Below, piece after piece: positions 19,089 through 27,817 of a DNA stretch of 64,000 nt (positions within the stretch are counted from its first letter, which is position 1; each line of letters opens with the position of its first letter). Origin of the DNA: Paenalicyclobacillus ferrooxydans (GTDB taxonomy: Bacteria; Bacillota; Bacilli; Alicyclobacillales; Alicyclobacillaceae); NCBI RefSeq assembly GCF_001399675.1, contig NZ_LJCO01000008.1:1-64000 (forward strand), given 5' to 3'. The notes under the pieces were generated by a model. The model saw only the letters and a program-made list of their open reading frames with translations. It was not told the origin of the DNA and did no database searches. Position numbers and translations under genes: made by a program.

Positions 19089-20228
19089 ATGGCAAGAGTT
19101 CAATTGAACAGCATTTGGAAAAAGTACACAGGTGATGTGGTTGCGGTAAAGGACTTCAATCTTGATGTTCAAGATAAGGAATTTGTCGTGTTTGTCGGCC
19201 CATCCGGCTGCGGTAAGACGACAACCCTGCGTATGATTGCAGGCCTCGAGGATATTACGACAGGCGACCTGTTTATCGGCGATCGCCGAGTCAACGACGT
19301 TGCACCGAAAGACCGGGACATCGCGATGGTGTTCCAGAACTATGCTCTGTACCCTCACATGACGGTATATCAGAACATGGCGTTCGGATTGAAACTTCGC
19401 AAGTTCTCGAAGGCAGAGATTGACAAGCGTGTTCGCGAAGCGGCTGACATTCTTGACATCGGACATCTGCTCGACAGAAAGCCGAAGGCGTTGTCAGGCG
19501 GTCAGAGGCAGCGTGTTGCGCTTGGCCGCGCCATTGTTCGTGAACCAGCTGTGTTTTTGATGGACGAGCCGCTGTCTAACCTTGATGCAAAACTTCGCGT
19601 TCAGATGCGTGCTGAGATTCGCAAACTTCATCAACGCATTCAGACGACAGTTGTTTACGTCACGCACGATCAGACCGAAGCTATGACCATGGGCGATCGC
19701 ATTGTTGTCATGCGCGACGGCGTGATTCAACAGTCAGATACGCCGCAACAGGTGTACAACCACCCAGCAAACATGTTTGTCGCAGGCTTCATCGGATCGC
19801 CGGCAATGAACTTTGTCCGCGGCGAACTCATCGAAGAGAGCGGAAGCATCACGTTCCGTGCACCTGAAATTTCCGTCAAGATTCCTGAAGGCCGCTACCA
19901 AGCGCTGAGAAACGCAGGTGTAATCGGGAAACAGGTTGTCCTCGGGATTCGTCCGGAAGACATTCACAATGAAGAAATGTACCTGTCCACGTACCCAGAC
20001 GCTATCTTGAATGCCCGCGTAGAGGTTGCGGAACACATGGGTTCTGAGGTCTACATCCACATTTCAGTGGGTGGACAATCGATGATTTCACGTGTCAGCT
20101 CGCGCTATCACTATTCGCCAGGCACTGAATTGAAGCTGGCACTCGACATGAACAAGGCGCATATCTTCAATGCAGAGACGGAGGAGACCATTCCGCACAC
20201 CGTCGCAGAAGCACAGGTAGCACGATGA
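19089..20228 (+). CDS. msmX: sugar ABC transporter ATP-binding protein (MsmX/UgpC family)
   Basis: 379 residues. Walker A is GPSGCGKTT (37-45), the signature LSGGQRQR, Walker B VFLMDEPLSNLD, and a C-terminal TOBE/MOI-type regulatory domain runs from ~240. In Firmicutes one such ATPase often powers several sugar ABC importers. No permease or binding protein is adjacent here, which fits a shared ATPase. ATG behind TAAGGAGG. It overlaps hprK by 4 bases (ATGA), tying sugar uptake to the catabolite-repression kinase. Confidence 0.92.
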   Translation: MARVQLNSIWKKYTGDVVAVKDFNLDVQDKEFVVFVGPSGCGKTTTLRMIAGLEDITTGDLFIGDRRVNDVAPKDRDIAMVFQNYALYPHMTVYQNMAFGLKLRKFSKAEIDKRVREAADILDIGHLLDRKPKALSGGQRQRVALGRAIVREPAVFLMDEPLSNLDAKLRVQMRAEIRKLHQRIQTTVVYVTHDQTEAMTMGDRIVVMRDGVIQQSDTPQQVYNHPANMFVAGFIGSPAMNFVRGELIEESGSITFRAPEISVKIPEGRYQALRNAGVIGKQVVLGIRPEDIHNEEMYLSTYPDAILNARVEVAEHMGSEVYIHISVGGQSMISRVSSRYHYSPGTELKLALDMNKAHIFNAETEETIPHTVAEAQVAR

Positions 20229-21163
20229 GTAAAACCCGATCTGTGACCGTGGAAGAGCTTGTCCGCGGCCTTGGACTGACGGTGTTCACACCAGACGCCG
20301 ACATGTCCCGCACGATCAATACTGTGGATATTAACCGGCCAGGGCTTGCCTTGGCCGGCTATCTACGATATCACGCCGCGGAGCGAGTGCAATTGCTTGG
20401 CCGGACGGAATTATCGTTCTTTCGCGGGATGGATCCGAGGGAACAGGCGCTACGCGTGTTTGCGTTTTGCTCTTACGAGCAGACGCCCTGCATCATTGTT
20501 TCGCGTGGGGACATGCCCCCGGAGACCCTGCTGAAAGAAGCGATGGCACGCGGGTTGGCAGTGCTGGGTTCCAATCAAGTGACTACCAGAGCCGCGGCGA
20601 TTATTTCCAACTTCCTTGAGGAAAGGTTGGCCCCGGAAACACTCGTTCATGGTGTCTTGGTGGACGTGTACGGCATTGGTATCTTAATCACCGGATCGAG
20701 CGGCATTGGCAAAAGTGAAACGGCACTAGAACTTGTCAAACGCGGGCACCGCTTGGTGGCGGACGACGCCGTTGTGATTCGCCAAGTCTCGGACGAGAGT
20801 CTCGTCGGCAGTCCGCCGCCGTTACTGCAGTATCTGCTTGAGATCCGCGGTGTTGGCGTGTTGAATGCGATGACCTTGTTTGGCGCGGGCGCAGTACGCA
20901 CCCATAAGAAGGTTGCGATGGTCATCCACCTCGAAGCATGGCGCGAAGACGTGGCATACGATCGGCTCGGCATTGATGAAGAGACGATTCGCATACTCGA
21001 TCTCGATCTCCCTTCGCTCACCATCCCAGTCCGTCCCGGTCGAAACTTGGCTGTCATTATTGAGGTGGCAGCAATGAACCACCGGTTGAAGCGGATCGGG
21101 TTTAATGCGGCCCAGGCCTTCTCCGATCAATTGGCGCAGGCGATTGAGGAGCAGGATGATTGA
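20225..21163 (+). CDS. hprK: HPr kinase/phosphorylase
   Basis: 312 residues, the usual length. Walker A is GSSGIGKS (157-164), the catalytic His is in LVHGVLVDV (H142), and the family signature is LLEIRGVGVLNAMTLFGAGAV. It phosphorylates HPr and Crh on Ser46 in response to fructose-1,6-bisphosphate and reverses this with phosphate, driving CcpA-dependent repression. Its target Crh is encoded 13 kb downstream. Coupling to msmX is unusual next to Bacillus, where hprK precedes lgt. The stop codon sits inside a 16-bp triplication. Confidence 0.97.
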   Translation: MSKTRSVTVEELVRGLGLTVFTPDADMSRTINTVDINRPGLALAGYLRYHAAERVQLLGRTELSFFRGMDPREQALRVFAFCSYEQTPCIIVSRGDMPPETLLKEAMARGLAVLGSNQVTTRAAAIISNFLEERLAPETLVHGVLVDVYGIGILITGSSGIGKSETALELVKRGHRLVADDAVVIRQVSDESLVGSPPPLLQYLLEIRGVGVLNAMTLFGAGAVRTHKKVAMVIHLEAWREDVAYDRLGIDEETIRILDLDLPSLTIPVRPGRNLAVIIEVAAMNHRLKRIGFNAAQAFSDQLAQAIEEQDD

Positions 21164-21193
21164 GGAGCAGGATGATTTGAGGAGCAAGATGAT
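21145..21193 (+). repeat. 16/17-bp triplication across the hprK stop codon
   Basis: TGAGGAGCAGGATGAT occurs at 21145-21160 and 21161-21176. A third copy with one extra T and one change ends at 21193. The hprK TGA is the first codon of copy 2. Confidence 0.93.
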
Positions 21194-21298
21194 TAACGTC
21201 TGAAGGCGCGAAGTCAGCGCATTGGTTGGGGCAGAGCGGCGACAGGCGGGTAGGGCAGTAACGGAATGGACTGTTACCGTAGTAACACCGAAATAGCT

Positions 21299-21346
21299 AA
21301 AGACCATGCGGAGGCATGAACGGATGCCTTCAAGCATGGTCTTTTT
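21299..21346 (+). terminator. msmX-hprK terminator
   Basis: AAAGACCATGC pairs with GCATGGTCTTT around an inner GGCAT / ATGCC stem, followed by a T-run. The rest of the 330-base gap before the M23 gene holds a small ACTGTTAC/GTAGTAAC hairpin and a TGCCTG/AGGCAG hairpin near 21425. Confidence 0.9.
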
Positions 21347-21497
21347 GTTGTCCGTGTGTACTTCCAGGGTACCGAGTAAATGGTACGGGTAATTGTCGAA
21401 AATTGTCAAAAGAACGCCGTTTTTGCCTGCTTAAGGCAGGACATCTGTACTGAATGTCGAAAGAGGGCAGTGGTCTTTTTTGACAGGAGGGGATTGG

Positions 21498-22997
21498 GTG
21501 GAGCTGACACAGCGCCTGCAGAGCCTGAAAAGGCTGATGACAATGGCGAGGCAGCGCAAGCGATTGAATACGGTAACGTGGTTTAATGGTTCTTCTAACG
21601 ACAAAAGTAGTGAGAGGTCCAATGGGTCGAATGTTCGACTATACGCTGCGACAATAGCAGCAGGCATGCTCCTTATTGGAGGGTCGTACCTTGCGATCGA
21701 TCGGATCCAGTCTACGCAACCTTGGGTTCGCGTATTTTCCAACGGGAACTACATGGGCATGATACCCGACGACAGGTCCGTGGTTGCTAGTTTAAACCGC
21801 ACAGCAAAGGCGTACCACGTGAGTATAAATCTCTCTCCCGTCCATACGCATGTTGATTCTGGATACAATTGGGGAGGGGTAGCTGCTCTTCCGACCGAAG
21901 CGACAGCCATTCGGTATAACGGGCAGCCTTTGGTCTACGTTTCTTCTCGAGCGCAGGCAGCATCCGTTCTTCGTCAGGTTCGAAATGCCCTGGTTCCAAA
22001 GGGAGTTAGTGGCAGCAGGGATGTTCATTTTGTAGGTAAGGTGGACGTTGCTCCTGCTGTCGTCAGCGTAACTTCTCTACTCGACACGAGTGCTGCGATT
22101 CGCTCGATTCTGCACCCTGAGATAAACCATTTAGCGGGACGTTCCGTCTCATTAAGCTGGTTGGCCCCGCAGTCTGGGATCTCCGGTTTCGCATCCAAGG
22201 TGAGCAGTGGTTTCCATTCAAACAATCCACCTGTCACATTTGGAGTCAGTTATAACGTGAACACCATCAGCGGGATCGCCGACACGTCAAACGCGCATCC
22301 CGAAAATGCATGGCGGGACGTACAGGCAAAAGCCAGTCACGGGGCACTAAACGGACCTCTTTTGAGTGTGCAGGCAATGGGCACAATCACGAAGGATCTC
22401 GCCCTCCCGTACGCAGTGCACTACATTCAATCTCCTGATCTAGGGCTTGGGGCAGTGAAGGTTGTACGACAAGGGCAACCTGGCAAGGTGAAGGAGAACG
22501 TTGCTGTCACCTACGTCAACGGCACGGCTGTCGCTGAGAAAGTCTTAAGTAAAAAAGTTCTCGAGCCACCTCGCCCGGAAGTTGTAGATAAAGGAACGAA
22601 TGCGGGGATTGCTTCGGGATCGTGGAACTGGCCAACAGACAACTACGACATCACTTCGGGGTTCGGCTGGCGGATCTTAGGCGGGCGACCGAATTTCCAC
22701 CCAGGGAAGGATATTGGGGTGCCTATCGGATCGCCCGTATATGCAACGAATAACGGTGTCGTGATTCAGGCTGGTTGGAATGCCGGCGGATATGGGAATT
22801 GGGTCATGATAAACAATGGACATGGCATCGAGACGGTCTTTGGACACATGTCAAAAGTTTTGGTGCATGTGGGGCAGACAGTCGCGAAAGGCGAATTGAT
22901 TGGCAGGTCTGGAGACACAGGCTTCTCCACGGGACCCCACTTACACTACGAGGTTCGACTGAACGGCGTGCCTGTTGACCCTGCGAAGTATATGTAA
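21498..22997 (+). CDS. G5 domain / M23 family metallopeptidase
   Basis: 499 residues: a cytoplasmic start, one membrane helix (about 45-65), and a long extracellular region of unknown fold. A G5 domain follows (about 310-370, VKVVRQGQPGKVKENVAV ... VLEPPRPE), then a C-terminal LytM/M23 peptidase. Zinc ligands are seen as H401 and D405 (HPGKDIG) and H483 (HLHYE, with H481). It probably cuts peptide cross-links in peptidoglycan at the outer membrane face. GTG 21498 follows AGGAGGGG by 6 bases. No sporulation promoter was found, so a growth-phase role is equally possible. Confidence 0.88.
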   Translation: MELTQRLQSLKRLMTMARQRKRLNTVTWFNGSSNDKSSERSNGSNVRLYAATIAAGMLLIGGSYLAIDRIQSTQPWVRVFSNGNYMGMIPDDRSVVASLNRTAKAYHVSINLSPVHTHVDSGYNWGGVAALPTEATAIRYNGQPLVYVSSRAQAASVLRQVRNALVPKGVSGSRDVHFVGKVDVAPAVVSVTSLLDTSAAIRSILHPEINHLAGRSVSLSWLAPQSGISGFASKVSSGFHSNNPPVTFGVSYNVNTISGIADTSNAHPENAWRDVQAKASHGALNGPLLSVQAMGTITKDLALPYAVHYIQSPDLGLGAVKVVRQGQPGKVKENVAVTYVNGTAVAEKVLSKKVLEPPRPEVVDKGTNAGIASGSWNWPTDNYDITSGFGWRILGGRPNFHPGKDIGVPIGSPVYATNNGVVIQAGWNAGGYGNWVMINNGHGIETVFGHMSKVLVHVGQTVAKGELIGRSGDTGFSTGPHLHYEVRLNGVPVDPAKYM

Positions 22998-23020
22998 AAA
23001 CATGGTAGGTACCGTGTGCT

Positions 23021-23049
23021 GGGGGACCGGGGGACCGGGGGACCGGGGG
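23021..23049 (+). other. G-quadruplex motif: four G5 tracts with ACC loops
   Basis: Four runs of five G, each separated by ACC (G5-N3-G5-N3-G5-N3-G5), 24 bases after the M23 peptidase stop and 12 before the 134-bp array. It fits the strictest G4 pattern and is also an 8-bp tandem repeat (GGGGGACC). Confidence 0.9.
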
Positions 23050-23060
23050 ATGCCAGGGGA

Positions 23061-23864
23061 TGGGAGCGACTTAGGTCGCTGTGACCGACTTAGCTTCGAA
23101 AAACGGCGGGATTAAGTGGCTCAGACCGACTAAGGTGTCGAAAATCACGAGGTTAAGTCGCTGCGGCCGACTAAGCGTAGGCCGCGGACCGGTGTGGGAG
23201 CGAAATAAGTCGCTGTCACCGACTTAGCTTCGAAAAACGGCGAGATTACGTGGCTCAGACCGACTAAGGTGTCGAGAATCACGAGGTTAAGTCGCTGCGG
23301 CCGACTAAGCGTAGGCCGCGGACCGGTGTGGGAGCGAAATAAGTCGCTGTCACCGACTTAGCTTCGAAAAACGGCGAGATTAAGTGGCTCAGACCGACTA
23401 AGGTGTCGAAAATCACGAGGTTAAGTCGCTGCGGCCGACTAAGCGTAGGCCGCGGACGGGTGTGGGAGCGACTTAGGTCGCTGTGACCGACTTAGCTTCG
23501 AAAAACGGCGGGATTAAGTGGCTCAGGCCGACTAAGGTGTCGAAAATCACGAGATTAAGTCGCTGCGGCCGACTAAGCGTAGGCCGCGGACCGGTGTGGG
23601 AGCGAAATAAGTCGCTGTCACCGACTTAGCTTCGAAAAACGGCGGGATTACGTGGCTCAGACCAACTAAGGTGTCGAAAATCACGAGGTTAAGTCGCTGC
23701 GGCCGACTAAGCGTAGGCCGCGGACCGGTGTGGGAGCGAAATAAGTCGCTGTCACCGACTTAGCTTCGAAAAACGGCGAGATTACGTGGCTCAAACCGAC
23801 TAAGCTGTCGAAAATCACGAGATTAAGTCGCTGCGGCCGACTAAGCGTAGGCCGCGGACCGGGC
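23061..23864. repeat. six-copy 134-bp tandem array of hairpin-forming units
   Basis: Copies start at 23061, 23195, 23329, 23463, 23597 and 23731, each exactly 134 bases. Each unit holds three ~45-base sub-units built on AAGT(C/G)GCT...CCGACTAAG, so most can form a small AGTCG / CGACT stem. Copies 1 and 4 share a variant (GCGACTTAGGTCGCTGTGACC) against GCGAAATAAGTCGCTGTCACC in copies 2, 3, 5 and 6, hinting at a 402-bp higher-order unit. Almost no coding potential is visible. It fills the gap between the convergent M23 peptidase and argS genes. Confidence 0.97.
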
Positions 23865-23879
23865 GAGTCGCATATAAGG

Positions 23880-23908
23880 AAAGGCCGCACCCACATAGGT
23901 GCGGCCTT
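23880..23908 (-). terminator. argS terminator
   Basis: AAGGCCGCACC / GGTGCGGCCTT form an 11-bp stem 40 bases past the argS stop. Read on the minus strand it is followed by TTCCTTATATG, a weak T-rich tail. Confidence 0.7.
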
Positions 23909-23947
23909 CAAATTATCTAACAAGCCCCAAGCCCCAAGCCGGACACA

Positions 23948-25654
23948 TTACATGGCTTCGGGTGCACGCAGTCCGAGCAGGTTGAGACAGTATGCGATAA
24001 ATCTCCGTGAAGCGTCGGTTAACTCCAGACGAAACTCCTTCTCGGACTCTGTGTCAGCACCGAGGATGGGCACATCGTGGTAAAACCGATTAAAGGCATG
24101 ACAGACATCGAGAACCAGCCTGGCGATGAGGGACGGATCGAGTTGGTCGATGGCTCGTTCAAACATCTCGTTTGCCTTGTTCATCTCTACGATGAGTCTC
24201 CACTCACTCGGCTGAAGCACAACATCGCTGGCTGATGACGAATCAAAGTTGTCCTTGACCCCTGCCTTACGAAGGACGCTGCACGCGCGCGCATGCGTGT
24301 ACTGAACGTAAGGCCCGGTCTCACCGTCGAAATTGAGGACATCCTCATAACGGAAATCGACATCGTGCATGCGGTAGTTCTTCAAATCGTTGAAGACGAC
24401 AGCGCCGATCCCGATCGCTTCAGCAACGTCATCTTTGTTTGGGAGCTCTGGATTCTTTTCGTCGATGATTCGCCGCGCTTCCGCAACAGCCTTCTCAAGG
24501 ACGTCTTCCAGGTATACAACCTTCCCGCGCCGAGTCGACAGCCGTTCACCGTTGTACTTCATCATGCCGAACGCAACATGACGGCAATCTTTCGCCCACT
24601 CACGGCCCATCAGTTCGAGTACCTTAAACACCTGCTGGAAGTGCAGTGTTTGTTCAGCACCGACAACGTAGATGAGACGATTGCCCCCGAGCACATCGTG
24701 CCGATAGAGGGCTGCAGCCAAGTCACGCGTGGCGTAGATGGTCGCCCCATCCGACTTTCGAATGATGCAAGGAGGCAGGTCGTATGCTGATAGATCCACA
24801 ACTTCTGCACCTTCGCTCTCCGTCAGAAGCCCTTTCTCCTTCAGTTCCTCGACAACCGCGTCCATTTTGTCGTTATAGAAACTCTCGCCAAGGACCTGCT
24901 CATGGTGAACACCGAGTCTGTCGTATGTTGCCTGAAAAGCCTTCAGGCTTTCATCAATGAACCACTGCCACAGGGAGCGGGCTTCTTCGTCGCCGTCCTC
25001 GAGGCGCTTAAACCATGCACGTGCCTCATCGTCGAGTGCGGGATGTTTCTCGGCCTCTGCGTGAAACCGGACATACAGCTCTAGCAATTCACGAGTTGGG
25101 TTTTTGCGGACCGTCTCTTCGTCTCCCCACATGCGGTAAGCAGCGATGTTTTTGCCAAACTGCGTACCCCAGTCGCCGAGATGGTTGATCCCGATAACTC
25201 TTGATCCATCCTCACGAAGCAGGTTGGCAATGGCATGTCCAATCATGGTCGATCTGAGATGCCCAACACCAAACGGCTTTGCGATATTTGGGGAGGAGTA
25301 GTCAATGGCTGCCGAGTCCCCAATCAGACGTTTCTCCGCGAATAAATTCTGCGGCTCTGTGCGCAGTGCACCAACGACCTCTTTTGCCACAGCTCCTTGC
25401 GCCACGTAGACGTTCACATAGCCGCCTGCCACTGCGACATCTTTAAAGTTCCCGGACTCTGTGAGCACTGCAGCAACTTCTTTGGCGATCTCGGTGGGCG
25501 CTTTGCGCAACTGTTTTGCAAAGCGGAAACACGGCAACGCCAAGTCTCCCAAATCTGGATTAGGCGGATATTCCACGAGCCCGGCTATCTCCACAGTGGG
25601 TAGTCCAACCACGGGGGCGACAAGCTCAGCAATTGTGAATTTCTGTGATTTCAT
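23948..25654 (-). CDS. argS: arginyl-tRNA synthetase
   Basis: 568 residues with the class I ArgRS layout: N-terminal Add1 domain, HIGH-like signature in SPNIAKPFGVGHLRSTMIG (about 119-137), and a C-terminal DALR anticodon-binding domain ending DASRRFIAYCLNLLGLRAPEAM. The KMSKS region reads LSTRRGKVV, a known variant in ArgRS. It charges tRNA-Arg. The ATG follows TAGGAGGACAGG. It is a single-gene unit running against its neighbours. No T-box leader was found. Confidence 0.97.
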   Translation of the reverse strand: MKSQKFTIAELVAPVVGLPTVEIAGLVEYPPNPDLGDLALPCFRFAKQLRKAPTEIAKEVAAVLTESGNFKDVAVAGGYVNVYVAQGAVAKEVVGALRTEPQNLFAEKRLIGDSAAIDYSSPNIAKPFGVGHLRSTMIGHAIANLLREDGSRVIGINHLGDWGTQFGKNIAAYRMWGDEETVRKNPTRELLELYVRFHAEAEKHPALDDEARAWFKRLEDGDEEARSLWQWFIDESLKAFQATYDRLGVHHEQVLGESFYNDKMDAVVEELKEKGLLTESEGAEVVDLSAYDLPPCIIRKSDGATIYATRDLAAALYRHDVLGGNRLIYVVGAEQTLHFQQVFKVLELMGREWAKDCRHVAFGMMKYNGERLSTRRGKVVYLEDVLEKAVAEARRIIDEKNPELPNKDDVAEAIGIGAVVFNDLKNYRMHDVDFRYEDVLNFDGETGPYVQYTHARACSVLRKAGVKDNFDSSSASDVVLQPSEWRLIVEMNKANEMFERAIDQLDPSLIARLVLDVCHAFNRFYHDVPILGADTESEKEFRLELTDASRRFIAYCLNLLGLRAPEAM

Positions 25655-25696
25655 GAAACCCTGTCCTCCTAAATTGACCCCTGCATGAATTTCATT

Positions 25697-25705
25697 ATTA
25701 TAGCA
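25697..25705 (-). promoter_or_regulatory. extended -10 promoter for argS
   Basis: On the minus strand TGCTATAAT (TGn plus a perfect -10) lies ~43 bases before the argS ATG. There is no good -35, which fits an extended -10 promoter. Two 19-bp repeats lie just upstream. Confidence 0.6.
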
Positions 25706-25734
25706 CGGCCTAGACCAGGATAAGAAACTTCAAC

Positions 25735-25772
25735 AGGCCGTACGACTTCATGAAGGCCGTACGACTTCATGA
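25735..25772. repeat. 19-bp tandem duplication between argS and the TPR gene
   Basis: AGGCCGTACGACTTCATGA occurs twice in tandem (25735-25753 and 25754-25772), about 30 bases upstream of the argS -10 on the minus strand. Confidence 0.93.
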
Positions 25773-25914
25773 CACCAAATAACTTCATTGCCTGTGCAGC
25801 CTGTGATATACTCGGTGTACATCGAAGTTCACATAAGTCTTGGATATTGTTTGGAGAAGTGAAGTAAAGAATCGTATGGCATAAACAACACTCTATTTGT
25901 GGAAGAATCGGAAT

Positions 25915-26012
25915 TTGGAGACATGAAGCATCACCCTGGGACGTGAAGCACCACGGGAGACATGAAGCGTCACCCTGGGACATGATGCACACCGGGGACA
26001 TGATGCAGCATA
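25915..26012. repeat. ~20-bp imperfect repeat before the TPR gene
   Basis: About five degenerate copies around GGGACATGAAGCATCACC, each with an ATG. They make an upstream in-frame extension look open, but the gene start is better placed after them. Confidence 0.7.
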
Positions 26013-26044
26013 GGAAACGTGAAAGCTGCAAGGGAGGCATTGCG

Positions 26045-27796
26045 ATGGATAGACATACAACCAGTGATTCGAACACACTGCGTGACCGGCGCTCGCTTCG
26101 GCGTGACCGGAATAACGTCATCGCCATGCAACTTGATGCCGCTTTTTTCTTTGAGCGGGGTGTCAAGTACCTGGAACGCAACCAATTAAAGAAGGCCTTA
26201 CAGGCGTTTAGGAAAACTATAGAGTACGAACCGAACAACCCTGTCAATTACTGCAACCTGGCAGGTGTCTTGTCTGAACTCGGAGATTTCGAGGCCTCGA
26301 ACGAGGCGCTTTTGCATGTGCTTGACAAGCTCGATCCGGAAATGACCGAGTGTCAGTTTTATCTGGCCAACAATTACGCGAACATGGGACAGTACGAAAT
26401 CGCTGAGGAATACGTGATACAGTACTTGGACAAGGACCCGGAAGGCGAATTTGCGCTGGATGCGGAAGAGATGCTCGACATCCTCATGGATGAGTTTGGC
26501 GGCGGCGAGGCCTTTGCCAAGTGGGAGGAGACCCGTAAGGAACGCGAACGTACACAAGCCATTGAAGATGGACGGCATTTTCTTGAAGAGGGCCAGTTTG
26601 AAGCTGCGGTTCAGTGGCTCGAAGGACTCACCGGTCGGAATCCTGATGATATGGCAGCCCGCAACAATCTGTCACTCGCGTATTACTACACGGGACGGTA
26701 TCAGGAAGCGATTGAGGCCGCCGAGCACGTTTTGCGCAAAGACCCGGACAACATTCACGGCCTGTGCAACCTGGCTGTGTTTACCGCACACCTTGGTACG
26801 CCAGCGGCCTTACAGGCGATCGTTAAACGGCTGAGGAAGGTGTTTCCGCTTCATTACGATCACGCGATGAAAATCGGCACCACCTTTGGCATCATCGGTG
26901 AGCATGATTCTGCGTTTGAGGTCTTTCGCAAACTTGTGCGCTTGGTAGACGTCCCAGAGCCGGTGTTGATGCATTCCATTGCCGCTTCTGCCGCCAACAG
27001 CGGGAGACTAGCTGCAGCACGCAAGTGGTGGAATGTACTCAGTCAGGAACCGGATATGTCTGAGGTGGCTTTGTATTACCTGGAGGCGCTGAAGCAGGTG
27101 GAAAGCATCGGATCGCGAACGATGCGTGTCAGTTACCAGTATGACATGCCCTTGCAAGTCAAGTTTGCGGAGATGAAGAAGCGGCTTTCGCGCGGGGATA
27201 TCGAGGCTTGGCGAAGCGATCCGCTGCTTCGTACATCCCTTTACTGGGGCCTTCGCCATGGTTCCGATGAGATGCGGCGAGCTGTAATTCGTACCCTGTC
27301 CGTCATGGCAGATGCAGATGCGGAGCGTGCCTTACGGTCTTTTCTGCAGCGCCAGGACCTGTCCGTACCACTGCAGGCGGCAGCATTATACGCCTTACAG
27401 CGCATGGGCGCGCGCGGACGAGTTGAACTGTGGTCTGACAATGGCGAGATCTCTGTTCGCATGAGCGACGTACCGAAAGACATTATTCTTTCTGTCGATC
27501 CGGTTTGGCTCGATATCTATAACGCTGCAGAAACCTGGTTATGTGACCGTCATAAGAAGCGCTTGACTGCGGAAGCCAAACGAGTGTGGAGCGGTTTTTT
27601 GCGCCACGCGTTTGGGCGAAATGAGTTGGTGATTGGGAAACCGGAAATCTGGACCGCCGCGCTGGTCTACAGTGTTTTGAAGCGAAACGGTGTCCCAGTT
27701 CGACAGAAAGACGTAGCTGAAGAGTTTAAGGTTTCCGTTTCGTCTGTCAGTAAAGCAGCAGGCAAGCTCAGCGGGTTTTTCGTAACCATGCCGTAG
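26045..27796 (+). CDS. TPR repeat protein with C-terminal HTH-like region
   Basis: 583 residues, cytoplasmic. Tetratricopeptide repeats fill about 30-320 (FFFERGVKYLERNQLKKALQAF, then CNLAGVLSELGDFEASNEAL and ARNNLSLAYYYTGRYQEAIE). A helical HEAT-like region follows near 420-460. The last ~55 residues (VYSVLKRNGVPVRQKDVAEEFKVSVSSVSKAAGKL) resemble the helix-turn-helix of TFIIB/cyclin-type repeats. ATG 26045 follows GGGAGG by 7 bases; an upstream frame reaching 25943 is only repeats. selB follows after 21 bases. Likely a scaffold; partner unknown. Confidence 0.75.
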   Translation: MDRHTTSDSNTLRDRRSLRRDRNNVIAMQLDAAFFFERGVKYLERNQLKKALQAFRKTIEYEPNNPVNYCNLAGVLSELGDFEASNEALLHVLDKLDPEMTECQFYLANNYANMGQYEIAEEYVIQYLDKDPEGEFALDAEEMLDILMDEFGGGEAFAKWEETRKERERTQAIEDGRHFLEEGQFEAAVQWLEGLTGRNPDDMAARNNLSLAYYYTGRYQEAIEAAEHVLRKDPDNIHGLCNLAVFTAHLGTPAALQAIVKRLRKVFPLHYDHAMKIGTTFGIIGEHDSAFEVFRKLVRLVDVPEPVLMHSIAASAANSGRLAAARKWWNVLSQEPDMSEVALYYLEALKQVESIGSRTMRVSYQYDMPLQVKFAEMKKRLSRGDIEAWRSDPLLRTSLYWGLRHGSDEMRRAVIRTLSVMADADAERALRSFLQRQDLSVPLQAAALYALQRMGARGRVELWSDNGEISVRMSDVPKDIILSVDPVWLDIYNAAETWLCDRHKKRLTAEAKRVWSGFLRHAFGRNELVIGKPEIWTAALVYSVLKRNGVPVRQKDVAEEFKVSVSSVSKAAGKLSGFFVTMP

Positions 27797-27817
27797 TCTG
27801 CACGAGGGGATGACTGC

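Noticed and set aside
19053-19106. Possible 17-residue leader peptide running into msmX
   Set aside because: No clear ribosome-binding site and no attenuator structure nearby.
23061-23864. CRISPR array
   Set aside because: Units are contiguous 134-bp copies with no unique spacers and no cas genes nearby.
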